Below, piece after piece: positions 43,690-52,492 of a stretch of DNA of 64,000 nt (position 1 is the stretch's first letter; the number at the start of each line of letters is the position of its first letter). Both the position numbers and the translations under genes were made by a program. Below the pieces are notes generated by a model. That model saw nothing but the letters and a program-made list of their open reading frames with translations, was not told the origin of the DNA and ran no database searches. The stretch is from a methanogenic archaeon mixed culture ISO4-G1. Its GTDB lineage: Archaea > Thermoplasmatota > Thermoplasmata > Methanomassiliicoccales > Methanomethylophilaceae. The stretch covers positions 372,001 to 436,000 of the forward strand of contig CP013703.1 in assembly GCA_001563305.1 (NCBI GenBank), given 5' to 3'.

Positions 43690-44676
43690 TCAGTTGGGTC
43701 TGATCTGATCGAACTCGTATCCGTCCCAGGTCCTATCGCCCAGCACTATCTCCAGTTCGGTCAGCGTGAGCATGGGGCGGTCGTATCTGGCGGAGTCGTC
43801 CATGGCGACTCTGGGACATGCGGTGTTCACGTATGCGTCAACGCGATACGACATGAGGGACATCGGTGTGACCTCTTCCATGACGACCTTGTGTGCGACG
43901 AGCCCGTGGGACCTTATCTTTTCAATGGCCGCTTCGGCCTCCTTCAGCCTGTTCTGCCCGACCTTGCTGCAGACTATCACGAGGAAGCTGCTGGCACTCT
44001 TGGCTGATTGTATGGCTGCGAACCTCTTCCTGAGGATCCTGTCCCTGGTCTCGGCCATGTCCCTGACCTCCTTGGTCACGGGGTTCAGAACGAATACGTC
44101 CTTCCCGACCCCGAATGCCGCGGCGAGCGGATGGAAGTCCCCTTCGCCGAGGAAAAGGAACGCGTCTACATCGTCCAATACGGCCTCGGCCGCGCTGCAG
44201 TTGCATCCCAGCACCTGTCCGGGATATGCGATCCTGCGGTCTCCGGTGCCTATGGATACTTTCCTTCCGGATGATTCCAATATCCCCTTGACCTTATCCA
44301 GCAGGCCCAGGTACTGGATCGTGGCCAGCAGACCGATCCTTTCCGGTAGCATGCCGAGGGAATCGAGTATGGAACCGTCGAGCTCCGCATCCGAGCGGGA
44401 CTCTATGTAGAGTACGTGGGGATCATCGCCCTGGGACGGGATCGGCGAATGGCCGAAATGTACCAGTGCGTCGGTCTTTCCCTTGTAGTCGTAAAGGTCG
44501 CACGCACCGTAACAGGGTGTGCCTACGATCAGAATGTCGGTACCGGTCTCCTTGGAGAGGTACTCAGAGATTTCAACGGCCCTTATCTTCAGGCCTTCGG
44601 GCAATTGGAGGGCGACGGAGGAAAACCCTCCGTCGCGGATCCAAGCAACGATGTCTTCCAGTTGGAAATCGAACAT
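43690..44676 (-). CDS. dph2: Diphthamide biosynthesis enzyme Dph2
   Basis: 328 residues. Cys ligands of the [4Fe-4S] cluster in PCYGACD, GCNCSAAE and NTACPRVAMDD. Transfers the 3-amino-3-carboxypropyl group of SAM to a His of elongation factor 2. Archaeal homodimeric Dph2 has this length. Six bases after the rpl10e stop, so co-transcribed with it. Confidence 0.93.
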   Translation of the reverse strand: MFDFQLEDIVAWIRDGGFSSVALQLPEGLKIRAVEISEYLSKETGTDILIVGTPCYGACDLYDYKGKTDALVHFGHSPIPSQGDDPHVLYIESRSDAELDGSILDSLGMLPERIGLLATIQYLGLLDKVKGILESSGRKVSIGTGDRRIAYPGQVLGCNCSAAEAVLDDVDAFLFLGEGDFHPLAAAFGVGKDVFVLNPVTKEVRDMAETRDRILRKRFAAIQSAKSASSFLVIVCSKVGQNRLKEAEAAIEKIRSHGLVAHKVVMEEVTPMSLMSYRVDAYVNTACPRVAMDDSARYDRPMLTLTELEIVLGDRTWDGYEFDQIRPN

Positions 44677-44681
44677 CGGTT

Positions 44682-45200
44682 TCAGTTTACGTATTCCTGT
44701 CCCTTCTCTACGTCGACGTAGCAGGGGGAGGGGAATTTCATGGATGCTCTCCAGAGAGCGTCCTTCGCGACGGCGATCTTGTCGGGGTTGACCCTGACTG
44801 TGAGGATCGCCTGGTTGCGCTCGAGCCTGGCAGCCGTTCCGACGGCCTTGCCGAATCCCTGGCGCATTCCACTCGAGACACGGTCTGCTCCTGCGCCTGT
44901 CGCGAGCTTGTTCTCCCTGAGGACAACGTGGGGGAACGCCCTTACCGTCATGTGGTAGTTGGCGACTCCTGCCTGGGAGGTGAGGACCTTGTTCGCAGCG
45001 ATACGGCCCGCCTCGATAGAGGTGTGCCTGACCTGGACACGGTTCTTGACTTTGAGTGTGAGTGTGACGGGGAACTCCTGCCTGGTGTTTCCCATCTCAT
45101 ACTGGCTGACACGGCTGGCAGGCACTCCACCCATGTATTCGCGGCGGGTGTATGCCTGACCCTTGATCTGTCTGTACATCGATGCTGGCTTTCTTACCAT
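44682..45200 (-). CDS. rpl10e: Ribosomal protein L10e (uL16)
   Basis: 172 residues. MVRKPASMYRQIKGQAYTRR and EYMGGVPASRVSQY are typical of archaeal L10e/uL16, located at the tRNA-binding face of the large subunit. A TATA-like TTATATACGG lies about 50 nt upstream. Confidence 0.95.
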   Translation of the reverse strand: MVRKPASMYRQIKGQAYTRREYMGGVPASRVSQYEMGNTRQEFPVTLTLKVKNRVQVRHTSIEAGRIAANKVLTSQAGVANYHMTVRAFPHVVLRENKLATGAGADRVSSGMRQGFGKAVGTAARLERNQAILTVRVNPDKIAVAKDALWRASMKFPSPCYVDVEKGQEYVN

Positions 45201-45356
45201 TTAAACCACCAATTGTGATTCTGATAGGAATCGTCAATCCAGACGCCGTATATAACGTCTAGGTCGCGTTCCGATACACTGTCTCGGACGATTGACAACA
45301 CCCATATAAATGTTCTGTCGGAAACGCGCACCCGCATTATATATGGGGGCGGAAGC

Positions 45357-46133
45357 TCACTGGGAGTCGTCCGCTTCTGCCTCTTCGAGGGTTTCGTAGG
45401 GACAATGGTATCTGGGAGAGCCCTTCGTGACCTGGCCGTATTCGATGGCTTTCTTGGGGCAGTTGTTGATGCACGATGTGCAGTGGCTGCATTTGACCTT
45501 CCACGCCGGGTGGCCGTCCTTCATGTAGATCGAATGCATCGGGCACAGGTCCCTGCACAGGCCGCAGCCGTCGCAGAGGTTCTTGTTCACCCTGAAGGAT
45601 CCGGCGTTGACGTAGTAGACCCTGTAGAGCTTGCTGAACACGGTGACCTTGTAACCGGTCCTGCCTGCGGTGTAATCGACGTACTCCCCATTGGCAATCT
45701 TGGCACATATGTCCTTGATGTTCTGGATGGATCCCTTGATGATCTTCTTCGACAGCTTCTCGTCGTCGATCTCCTGTCCCATCAGATAGCCGAACGGCAT
45801 CTTGACGACACCTATCCCTCTGAGGTTCCAGCCCTTCTTGGCACAGAAATGTTCCAGCGTCTTGTCCGTGTTGCCCGCCTCTCTCCTGCAGGTCACGACG
45901 AAGTAGATGTCCTTGGTTCCGGAGATCTCCGCCTTCTTCAGATAGGCCATGATGAAATCCGGGATCTTCCAGACATGGATGGGAGATACTATCACCACAG
46001 GACTGTCGGATTCAATGGAGTAGTTCTTGCTGTCGATGTACTCCTTGATAGGGCGCATCTCATCGCCCGTCGCTTTCTGGATCGCACGTGCGACGAGCAG
46101 TGTGTTCCCTGTGGCACTGAAATAAAGAATCAT
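45357..46133 (-). CDS. EFR1-family flavodoxin-ferredoxin protein
   Basis: 258 residues. N-terminal flavodoxin domain (YFSATGNTLLVARAI binds FMN), then two [4Fe-4S] motifs, CDGCGLCRDLCP and CSHCTSCINNCP. A soluble electron carrier between low-potential donors and unknown acceptors in anaerobes. Upstream gap 46134-46181 carries the next gene's terminator. Confidence 0.88.
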   Translation of the reverse strand: MILYFSATGNTLLVARAIQKATGDEMRPIKEYIDSKNYSIESDSPVVIVSPIHVWKIPDFIMAYLKKAEISGTKDIYFVVTCRREAGNTDKTLEHFCAKKGWNLRGIGVVKMPFGYLMGQEIDDEKLSKKIIKGSIQNIKDICAKIANGEYVDYTAGRTGYKVTVFSKLYRVYYVNAGSFRVNKNLCDGCGLCRDLCPMHSIYMKDGHPAWKVKCSHCTSCINNCPKKAIEYGQVTKGSPRYHCPYETLEEAEADDSQ

Positions 46134-46181
46134 CCCATCACTCTTTGTCCGCCAGACGGCGGTGATAAGTTAAAAAGGTTT

Positions 46182-46203
46182 GACCGGCGGTCTCCCGCCG
46201 GTC
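46182..46203 (-). terminator. Terminator of the TauE/SafE gene
   Basis: GACCGGCGG/CCGCCGGTC with a four-base loop, then AAACCTTTTTAA on the minus strand. Confidence 0.75.
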
Positions 46204-46229
46204 TGAGGATATAGTTGAGTCTTAGGCGC

Positions 46230-47186
46230 TCAGACCTCGATGGTCTTCTTCTCCTCTTCCTCGGTATCAGCGACTGCGTCGTTCTTGTTCTTGATTCCCT
46301 GGTAGAGCATGGTGGCACCGACGTAGGTGATGACACAAATGACCAGGCAGTTGAGGTAGAACAGATCCATGCTGATGACGAAGTAGATGGCGATGATAGG
46401 TCCTATGAGTCCGATGGTGTTGGTGTAAATTGCAACCTTACGGTCGTAAACACTCTCGTTGTCCTTGATGGACGCCATGAGGAACCTGATTGCTGCGACG
46501 GGGATCAGGTATGCGCATCCTCCGAGGAACAGAGGCCATGCGACACTTGCGTTGAGTCCGAGCAGTGCAGCGATTGCCATGGTAGGAGCGTAGTATCCGA
46601 CTCCGATGGTCATCAGGGCACCCAGGAAGAAGCTCACGATTCCGAGAACTGCGAGTTTCCATCCGCTGACTCCGATTCCCTCTGCGGGGATGGAGAGGTA
46701 TCCTGCCAGCTTGAGTATGAGAACGACTGCCACAACGAGCAGAGCGATTCCGATTCCGACACGGATCGGCTTGAGGGGCAGTTTTGCGACGATTCCTCCT
46801 CCGATGAAGGATCCCAGGGCTGCAGTCACGATGGTAACGACGAGAGTCCAGGTCTCAACCTCGATAAGGGTGATACATGCGATGGACTCGATACATGTTG
46901 CCATAAGACAAGCGATCTGAAGGGTTCCGGGGATGAACTTGTCACGGGTGACCTTGAAAATCTTCCATGTCGCGGTCATCGGTGCGTAACATCCGATTCC
47001 AATGTAGTCGAAGAACAGTGTAACCATTGCGATGACAGAGGCCTTCACAGCCTTCATGGGGCCTCCGACCTTCATCTCAACTTTGAGGTCCTCTTTGTGG
47101 ACTTTCATATCTTTAATCCAAACACAAACCGCAACCGCTGTAATGAGTGCGATTCCGATGTTAATGATCAAAGCTGCATCATTCAT
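46230..47186 (-). CDS. TauE/SafE-family membrane permease
   Basis: 318 residues with about eight membrane segments and internal two-fold similarity (FFDYIGIGCYAPMTATW and IGVGYYAPTMAIAALLG, one per half). The family exports sulfite, sulfoacetate or similar organic anions; the substrate is open. AAGGAGG site before ATG. Acidic tail TEEEEKK. It lies alone, with a long leader. Confidence 0.8.
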   Translation of the reverse strand: MNDAALIINIGIALITAVAVCVWIKDMKVHKEDLKVEMKVGGPMKAVKASVIAMVTLFFDYIGIGCYAPMTATWKIFKVTRDKFIPGTLQIACLMATCIESIACITLIEVETWTLVVTIVTAALGSFIGGGIVAKLPLKPIRVGIGIALLVVAVVLILKLAGYLSIPAEGIGVSGWKLAVLGIVSFFLGALMTIGVGYYAPTMAIAALLGLNASVAWPLFLGGCAYLIPVAAIRFLMASIKDNESVYDRKVAIYTNTIGLIGPIIAIYFVISMDLFYLNCLVICVITYVGATMLYQGIKNKNDAVADTEEEEKKTIEV

Positions 47187-47531
47187 TAGTTTTCCTCCTT
47201 CTTTGTGCTTTATGCGTCAATCCGATTCGTTGCGGTCACCGACCGTCAACTTTTCTTCTCCTACTTTATGACGTTTTCAGCCTATCTTCACCAGGGAGCT
47301 CCCAGACGTTAAAAGTGAAGCTAATCGTTGAAGCCACGCTTTTAATGTTGTGCATCCTCCGATGTCAACGTTTAAGAAATTTAGTTCAGTATATTTAATC
47401 ATTTTTCATTGACAGTGCTTTTCTCATCGAGTTAGTGCGATTTCAATCAAAAAGAGTCGTTCAGCTTATATCTTAACCGCATTACCTGCCCTCTGCAAAT
47501 ACATTATTATCCTCGTGTCTGGATATGGTAA
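47187..47531. other. Intergenic region, TauE/SafE and 47.5-kb promoters
   Basis: 345 bp without a gene. TTAAATATAC on the minus strand (47389-47398) would give the permease a leader near 190 nt; TTAAAAG (47309-47315) and CTTTTAA (47339-47345) are inverted within that leader and could form a regulatory structure. No known riboswitch recognised. Confidence 0.35.
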
Positions 47532-48533
47532 ATGATGCGCTCATACGGTTTTAAAGTGGTGTCGTCGGACCCGGCCGACGGTAAAGGGATCCCGATAGCT
47601 GTCGCAGGACAGACGATGATTGACGTCCAAAAGCTGCTGACTGACATAGGATGCATGCTGATAAGGATAGACCTCAGGATTCAGAACGAAATACCGAAAC
47701 AGCTAGTTAAGAAATTCGACCTAAATCTAGGGGGAACGGGAAAGGGGGGTCTGAGCACCGGTCCCTCCGAGGGGAACGACGCTGCGTTGGAGTACGCCAT
47801 GAGGGTCCTGTGCGCCACCCTGGACTTCCTGGGGAAGGGTGCGGTGGGAACATGGATGACGGACACCTTCGAGGACGACGACGCACGTGCCATGATCGCG
47901 CAGGACCTGGTGGACCTGGCCGACCATCTGGACGGTTACATCCTGGAGTACGGCACCGGCGACGACGTCAGGAGATTCGAGGGCCTCGAGAGGGAGAAGA
48001 TACTCGCCTACACCAAGAACGACCTGCCGGTTTCCGCGGCCGTGGGTGTCATCGTCAGGGACGAGGTCAGGAGGAATCACTGGAACCTCACCAACGACAG
48101 GTTCGTCGTGCCCGTCTCGTTCGATAAGAACATCGTAGTATCGGACATACCCAGGTTCGCATCGTCAGGACCGGTCATCGTCATAGGGAAGGTCAACAGG
48201 AACAAGGAGGGGCACATCACATCGGTGGAGAAGATCCACGGCTGCTATTCGATACCGAACCTCAAGTTCCAGAGGATAGTCACCAAGGACTCGGACAGGG
48301 ATCTGCTCAACCCGCTCATCGCAATCACCGGATATGATTCCGAAAGGGACGTGTGGACCATGACCAACGAGGAGCTGGGGATCAGCATCTCCAAGCCCTC
48401 ATGGGACGAGTGCGTGGTGGCGTTCCACGAGTATGCGATGTTCCTCTTCGAGACCTATGTGGACTCGGGCGGTCAGTTCGAGGGAGAGGAGGGGGAGATC
48501 AGGGATTTCCTGCTCTCGCTGCTTCCCGCATGA
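47532..48533 (+). CDS. Hypothetical protein, 333 aa
   Basis: Soluble, no signal peptide. It opens MMRSYGFKVVSSDPADGKG with a beta-rich head, then a helical middle (ALEYAMRVLCATLDFLGKG) and a mixed end. No catalytic motif recognised. TGA is followed at once by ATGTGCCAGA (48535-48544). Possibly specific to this archaeal order (inference). Confidence 0.65.
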   Translation: MMRSYGFKVVSSDPADGKGIPIAVAGQTMIDVQKLLTDIGCMLIRIDLRIQNEIPKQLVKKFDLNLGGTGKGGLSTGPSEGNDAALEYAMRVLCATLDFLGKGAVGTWMTDTFEDDDARAMIAQDLVDLADHLDGYILEYGTGDDVRRFEGLEREKILAYTKNDLPVSAAVGVIVRDEVRRNHWNLTNDRFVVPVSFDKNIVVSDIPRFASSGPVIVIGKVNRNKEGHITSVEKIHGCYSIPNLKFQRIVTKDSDRDLLNPLIAITGYDSERDVWTMTNEELGISISKPSWDECVVAFHEYAMFLFETYVDSGGQFEGEEGEIRDFLLSLLPA

Positions 48534-48544
48534 TATGTGCCAGA

Positions 48545-49156
48545 TCATCCTTTGAGAAGATCCTCGATCGAACATCCGAGGCATTCGGACAGATAGTACA
48601 GGGTATCGCCGGCGGCGTTGCCGAGTTCCAGTTTCCCCTGCTCGTAGGCGCGCAATGTGCGCAGGGGTATGCGGGCCCGGTCGGCCAGCTCCTGCTGCGT
48701 CATCCCGTTCTTCTCCCTGTAGCGTTTGATGACGTTCCCTTCGATGAGCACCTCCCCCATCTCGTCCGCCATCTTCGACTGCGGGGCCTCATGCATCGGG
48801 CGGTAGTCGGAGAGGAGTCTCTCCAGGGGATATGCCTCGAGGATCTCGCGGAAGGAGCGGAAGTATGCCCAATGGACGTAGGCTACGATCGAGCCTGCCC
48901 AGTATTCGGGGCCGGGCTCGGTGTAATCCCTCAACTCGACGTTCCTTCCGAGTATCTCTGACAGGAGCTCGTGCCCGGAACGTCCGGCGATATACGCCGG
49001 GAGCCCCCTCTCGATGAAACCGGCGACCTCCGATCCCGCGAACAGTCTGGAGAACTCTTCGGATTCCATTCCTTCCTGTCTCAGCGCGAGGTCGAATACG
49101 ACCGCCAGATTCCTCTGGAAGGCCTCCAGATATGTCTCGGGATACGGGTGTATCAT
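48545..49156 (-). CDS. XRE-type HTH protein, antitoxin candidate
   Basis: 203 residues. The last 65 residues are a lambda-repressor-like HTH (YREKNGMTQQELADRARIP, LRTLRAYEQGK); the first 130 residues are acidic and helical and include aromatic blocks (YWAGSIVAYVHWAYFRSF). It starts one base after the DUF3990 stop, GGGAGG upstream. The pairing of a DUF3990 protein and an HTH protein suggests toxin-antitoxin; the N-terminal domain would neutralise (inference). Confidence 0.75.
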   Translation of the reverse strand: MIHPYPETYLEAFQRNLAVVFDLALRQEGMESEEFSRLFAGSEVAGFIERGLPAYIAGRSGHELLSEILGRNVELRDYTEPGPEYWAGSIVAYVHWAYFRSFREILEAYPLERLLSDYRPMHEAPQSKMADEMGEVLIEGNVIKRYREKNGMTQQELADRARIPLRTLRAYEQGKLELGNAAGDTLYYLSECLGCSIEDLLKG

Positions 49157-49157
49157 G

Positions 49158-49814
49158 TCAGCGCCTCCCTCTGATCAGGTCCATGATGAACACGTCATCG
49201 GGGCCCGGGATGCGATCCCTGACAGCTTCGTAATCACCGCGTGCCTTGATGTTGCGACCGATCCTTCTCCTGCCGTCGATATCGAACGATGCGTTTTCGC
49301 ATCCCAGGAAGGCAAGGTTTTCGAATGCCTTTTCCGATTTCAGGACGATCTGTTCACCGAGTTTCCCGAGTCTCATGGTCTCGGAGAGCTGGGAAACGCT
49401 GATCGCGTTGTCCAGGAAGTCGCGGGCGAACTGGAAATACGAATCGTCCGCACGGTATCCGCGGATGACATCGTAGGGCGATAGGTCGATGTGGTAGTTC
49501 TCGACCAGGAAGTTCCTGGCGCTCTTGGAGTACGCGCTGCGGAGATCCACCTTCCGGTTCTCTATCAGGACGGTTATCCAGTGGAGGATGCCGAGGTCGT
49601 CCGAGTTCAGATCGAGGATCCTGAGGCCCTTGGTCTCCAGGGAATACGAATTGCAGTATCCGTCACTGCTCCGGCAGGCCCATTCTTTGGCCATCTCTGC
49701 CGATTCGGTGCAATAGAACCCTCTGCCGTAATCATTGTCCTCTCTGCCATTTCCGAATTCGGGTGACTTTACTATCTCGTTGGAACCGTGATAGAGTAGC
49801 ATCTTGCTGTTCAT
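49158..49814 (-). CDS. DUF3990 protein, ADP-ribosyltransferase-like toxin candidate
   Basis: 218 residues. LLYHGSNEIVKSPEF and DYGRGFYCTES match DUF3990, a fold related to ADP-ribosyltransferases, with ENASFDIDGRR later. The target is unknown. Upstream partner of the XRE protein. A TATA-like TATTTATG lies about 30 nt before ATG 49814. Isolated among housekeeping genes, as often for small toxin pairs acquired by transfer. Confidence 0.75.
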   Translation of the reverse strand: MNSKMLLYHGSNEIVKSPEFGNGREDNDYGRGFYCTESAEMAKEWACRSSDGYCNSYSLETKGLRILDLNSDDLGILHWITVLIENRKVDLRSAYSKSARNFLVENYHIDLSPYDVIRGYRADDSYFQFARDFLDNAISVSQLSETMRLGKLGEQIVLKSEKAFENLAFLGCENASFDIDGRRRIGRNIKARGDYEAVRDRIPGPDDVFIMDLIRGRR

Positions 49815-49988
49815 ATCTGCGATTTAAAGTAACATTGTAATGTCATAAATAGCTTATGTATCATCGCGCAGGTTCTTGGTCCCAACCGATATCTGGCACG
49901 TTTTCTGCACCGCGTTACGGGAGTAACCGCGCGCGTCTGGACAATTATATATAGGACGGGTTCAGTCAGACGCCCTGTAGGTACGCAC

Positions 49989-50306
49989 ATGTCCCGCCGT
50001 ATACCGAACGCAACGATACACGAGATCGGAGCGGAACGCATCGACAAGCTGCTGGCCATGTCCCACGAGGCCGTGAGGAACGGCAGGGACGACAGGGCCA
50101 GGAGGTATGTCGACATCGCGATCGGCGTAAGCGGGAAGACGCGTGTCAGGATGCCGAAGGACAGGAAGTTCTGCAAGAACTGCCACATACCGCTGATGCC
50201 GGGCAGGAACTGCACGGTACGTCTGTCCAACCACAAGGTCTGCATAACCTGCACGCAGTGCGGCGAAGTACGGCGCATACCGTACCTAAGGGAGCAGAGA
50301 CAATGA
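49989..50306 (+). CDS. rnp4: RNase P protein component 4 (Rpr2/Rpp21)
   Basis: 105 residues. Zinc ribbon with CKNC (about 60-63) and CTQCGE near the end, flanked by basic helices. One of the archaeal RNase P proteins that support tRNA 5' processing. TATATATAGG promoter about 40 nt upstream. Overlaps yhbY (ATGA). Confidence 0.92.
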   Translation: MSRRIPNATIHEIGAERIDKLLAMSHEAVRNGRDDRARRYVDIAIGVSGKTRVRMPKDRKFCKNCHIPLMPGRNCTVRLSNHKVCITCTQCGEVRRIPYLREQRQ

Positions 50307-50596
50307 CCGAGAAGGACGCCAGAAAGGAACTCATGAGACGCGCCAACGAGATCAGCCCCACCGTTCACGTGGGCAAGGAGGGACTCGACCAGGGACTCTT
50401 CGACGAGATCACGGCGCAGCTGAAGAAGAACCGCCTCATCAAGGTGAAAGTCCTTTCCAATTCGGAGGACGGCGCCAAGGACACGGCGGAAGCCATAGCC
50501 GAGGGGACCGGAGCGGTCATAGTGGACGTCCGCGGAGGAGTGATCGTCGTCACGGACAAGAGGACATGGACCTCCCTCTCCCAAAAGAAATTCTGA
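50303..50596 (+). CDS. YhbY/CRM-domain RNA-binding protein
   Basis: 97 residues. ISPTVHVGKEGL and DVRGGVIVVTDKR are CRM/YhbY signatures; the fold binds ribosomal precursor RNA. Coupled to rnp4 (ATGA) and followed nine bases later by serS: an RNA-centred operon. The longer frame to 50258 is rejected. Confidence 0.9.
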   Translation: MTEKDARKELMRRANEISPTVHVGKEGLDQGLFDEITAQLKKNRLIKVKVLSNSEDGAKDTAEAIAEGTGAVIVDVRGGVIVVTDKRTWTSLSQKKF

Positions 50597-50605
50597 GGTA
50601 ATGAA

Positions 50606-51880
50606 ATGCTAGATGTCAATGTCATCAGGTCGAACCCTGATATGATCAGGACCATGATCAGGAACAGGAACAGGGACGAGACGATCCTCGACAGGTTCCT
50701 CGAGGCCGACTCCGAGTGGAGGGCGCTCACGGACGAGAACAACCGTCTCAGGAAGACCAGGAACGATGTCTCCCTGGAGATCTCCAAGATGCCCAAGGGC
50801 GAGGAGAAGGACGCCAAGATCGCCGAGATGCGCAAGGTCGGGGACAAGATCAAGGCCAACGACGAGAGGATGGCCGAGCTCGAGGACATCAGGCAGGACT
50901 GCGTCCTGAACATCCCCAACATACCTCACGAGTCCGTCCCCATCGGGAAGGACGACACAGAGAACGTGGTCGTCTACGAGGCCGGAAGGAAGAGGACATT
51001 CGATTTCAAGCCCAAGGAGCACTGGGAGCTCGCCGAGGACCTGGATATCATCGATTTCGACAGGGGTACCAAGGTCGCCGGAAGCGGATTCTACGTGATG
51101 AAGGGGGACGGAGCCAGGCTCGAGCGTGCCCTCATCAACTACTTCCTGGACATGCACCAGGACCAGGGATACACAGAACTTGTCGTTCCCGCGGTGATCA
51201 ACAAGGCCGCAGTGATCGGAACAGGACAGTATCCCAACCTCAAGGATGACATGTACTACCTCCAGAAGGACGACATGTATCTCAACCCCACCGCGGAGGT
51301 CCCCATCACGAACCTCCTGCAGGACGAGATCCTGGACAAGTCCCAGCTCCCCATCTACTACACCGCGAACCTGACATCGTACAGGCGCGAGGTCGGGAAG
51401 CACGCGGACACCAAGGGAATCATCCGTGTCCACGAGTTCAGGAAGACAGAGATGGTCAACTTCGTCGAGCCCAGCAAGTCATATCAGAGGCTCGAGGAGC
51501 TGAGGAAGAACGCGGAGGACCTGATCAACGGTCTGGACCTCCCCTACAGGGTACTGCTCCTGTGCACTGGGGACATGAGCTTCTCATGCTCCAAGTGCTA
51601 CGATCTCGAACTGTACGCACCCGGAAAGGACGCATGGCTCGAGGCATCCTCGTGCTCCAACTTCACAGACTTCCAGGCAAGGAGGGCGAGGATCAAATAC
51701 AGGCCCGAGCCCCACCTGAAGAGCGAGTTCGTCCACACCCTCAACGGGTCCGGTCTGGCACTTCCCAGGACGGTTGTCGCCATCATGGAGAACTACCAGA
51801 ACAAGGATGGGACTATCACCATCCCCGAGGTCCTCAGGCCTTACATGAGGGGACAGGAAGTCATCGACAGAAAGCACTAA
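50606..51880 (+). CDS. serS: Seryl-tRNA synthetase
   Basis: 424 residues. N-terminal coiled-coil arm (about 30-105), class II catalytic core with motif 2 near TSYRREVGKHA and motif 3 near the C-terminus (SGLALPRTVVAIMEN). Canonical bacterial-type SerRS, not the rare methanogen type. Third gene of rnp4-yhbY-serS. Confidence 0.95.
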   Translation: MLDVNVIRSNPDMIRTMIRNRNRDETILDRFLEADSEWRALTDENNRLRKTRNDVSLEISKMPKGEEKDAKIAEMRKVGDKIKANDERMAELEDIRQDCVLNIPNIPHESVPIGKDDTENVVVYEAGRKRTFDFKPKEHWELAEDLDIIDFDRGTKVAGSGFYVMKGDGARLERALINYFLDMHQDQGYTELVVPAVINKAAVIGTGQYPNLKDDMYYLQKDDMYLNPTAEVPITNLLQDEILDKSQLPIYYTANLTSYRREVGKHADTKGIIRVHEFRKTEMVNFVEPSKSYQRLEELRKNAEDLINGLDLPYRVLLLCTGDMSFSCSKCYDLELYAPGKDAWLEASSCSNFTDFQARRARIKYRPEPHLKSEFVHTLNGSGLALPRTVVAIMENYQNKDGTITIPEVLRPYMRGQEVIDRKH

Positions 51881-51890
51881 ACGGTTTCAT

Positions 51891-51910
51891 GGACGGGGTC
51901 CCCCCCGTCC
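51891..51910. terminator. Terminator between serS and flavin reductase
   Basis: GGACGGGG/CCCCGTCC with a short loop, then TTTC; serves both convergent genes. Confidence 0.65.
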
Positions 51911-51912
51911 TT

Positions 51913-52470
51913 TCATTTCAGTTTCTTGCCGTCGGAGAACGCGTTCCCGACCTTCTCGCCGTATGCGAGGTACGAGTGGTTCAGACCGTCGTAGATAATC
52001 GGATGGAACTTCGACAGGTCTACTTTGCCGTCGGTCATGACGGAGTCGTCGACGCTGAGGTTCACGATCTCACCGATGCATTCGCAGTTCCTCTCGGTGT
52101 AACTGATGAGTTTGCACTCCAGGCAGAGGGGCAGCTCCTTGATGATCGGAGCGTCCACCTTGCTGCTCTTCTCGGCGGTGAAACCGGCCTTGGCGAACTT
52201 GTCTGGCACATTGTTACCTGACACTATACCGACATAGTCGCTCCCGACCAAGGTCTCCTTGGTCGCGAAGCTCACGGTGAAAGCCTTACGGGCAAGGATG
52301 TTCTTCACCGTCTTGTGGTCCGGGGACAGGCACATGGAGATCTCGTTATCCTCGTGTATGCCTCCCCATGCGGCGTTCATGGCGTTGGGCACGCCGTTCT
52401 CGTCGTAGGTGGCGATGATCAGCACCGGTTCGGGATATATGCAGGGTTTGGGACCCAAATCTTTCCTCAT
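51913..52470 (-). CDS. Flavin reductase-like (FMN-binding) protein
   Basis: 185 residues. PVLIIATYDENGVPNAMNAA is the opening of the flavin-reductase-like/FMN-binding split barrel; ISMCLSPDHKTVKN and ARKAFTVSF follow. Likely binds FMN and transfers electrons; methanogens have several. One copy of ATGTGCCAGA lies inside. Confidence 0.85.
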   Translation of the reverse strand: MRKDLGPKPCIYPEPVLIIATYDENGVPNAMNAAWGGIHEDNEISMCLSPDHKTVKNILARKAFTVSFATKETLVGSDYVGIVSGNNVPDKFAKAGFTAEKSSKVDAPIIKELPLCLECKLISYTERNCECIGEIVNLSVDDSVMTDGKVDLSKFHPIIYDGLNHSYLAYGEKVGNAFSDGKKLK

Positions 52471-52492
52471 GAGAGGTGTAACGATGTCAGAA

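Noticed and set aside
46215-47189. 324-aa plus-strand frame opposite the TauE/SafE permease
   Set aside because: Antisense shadow: composition is Asp/Cys/Ser-rich without any family motif, while the minus frame is a clear membrane protein with a ribosome site.
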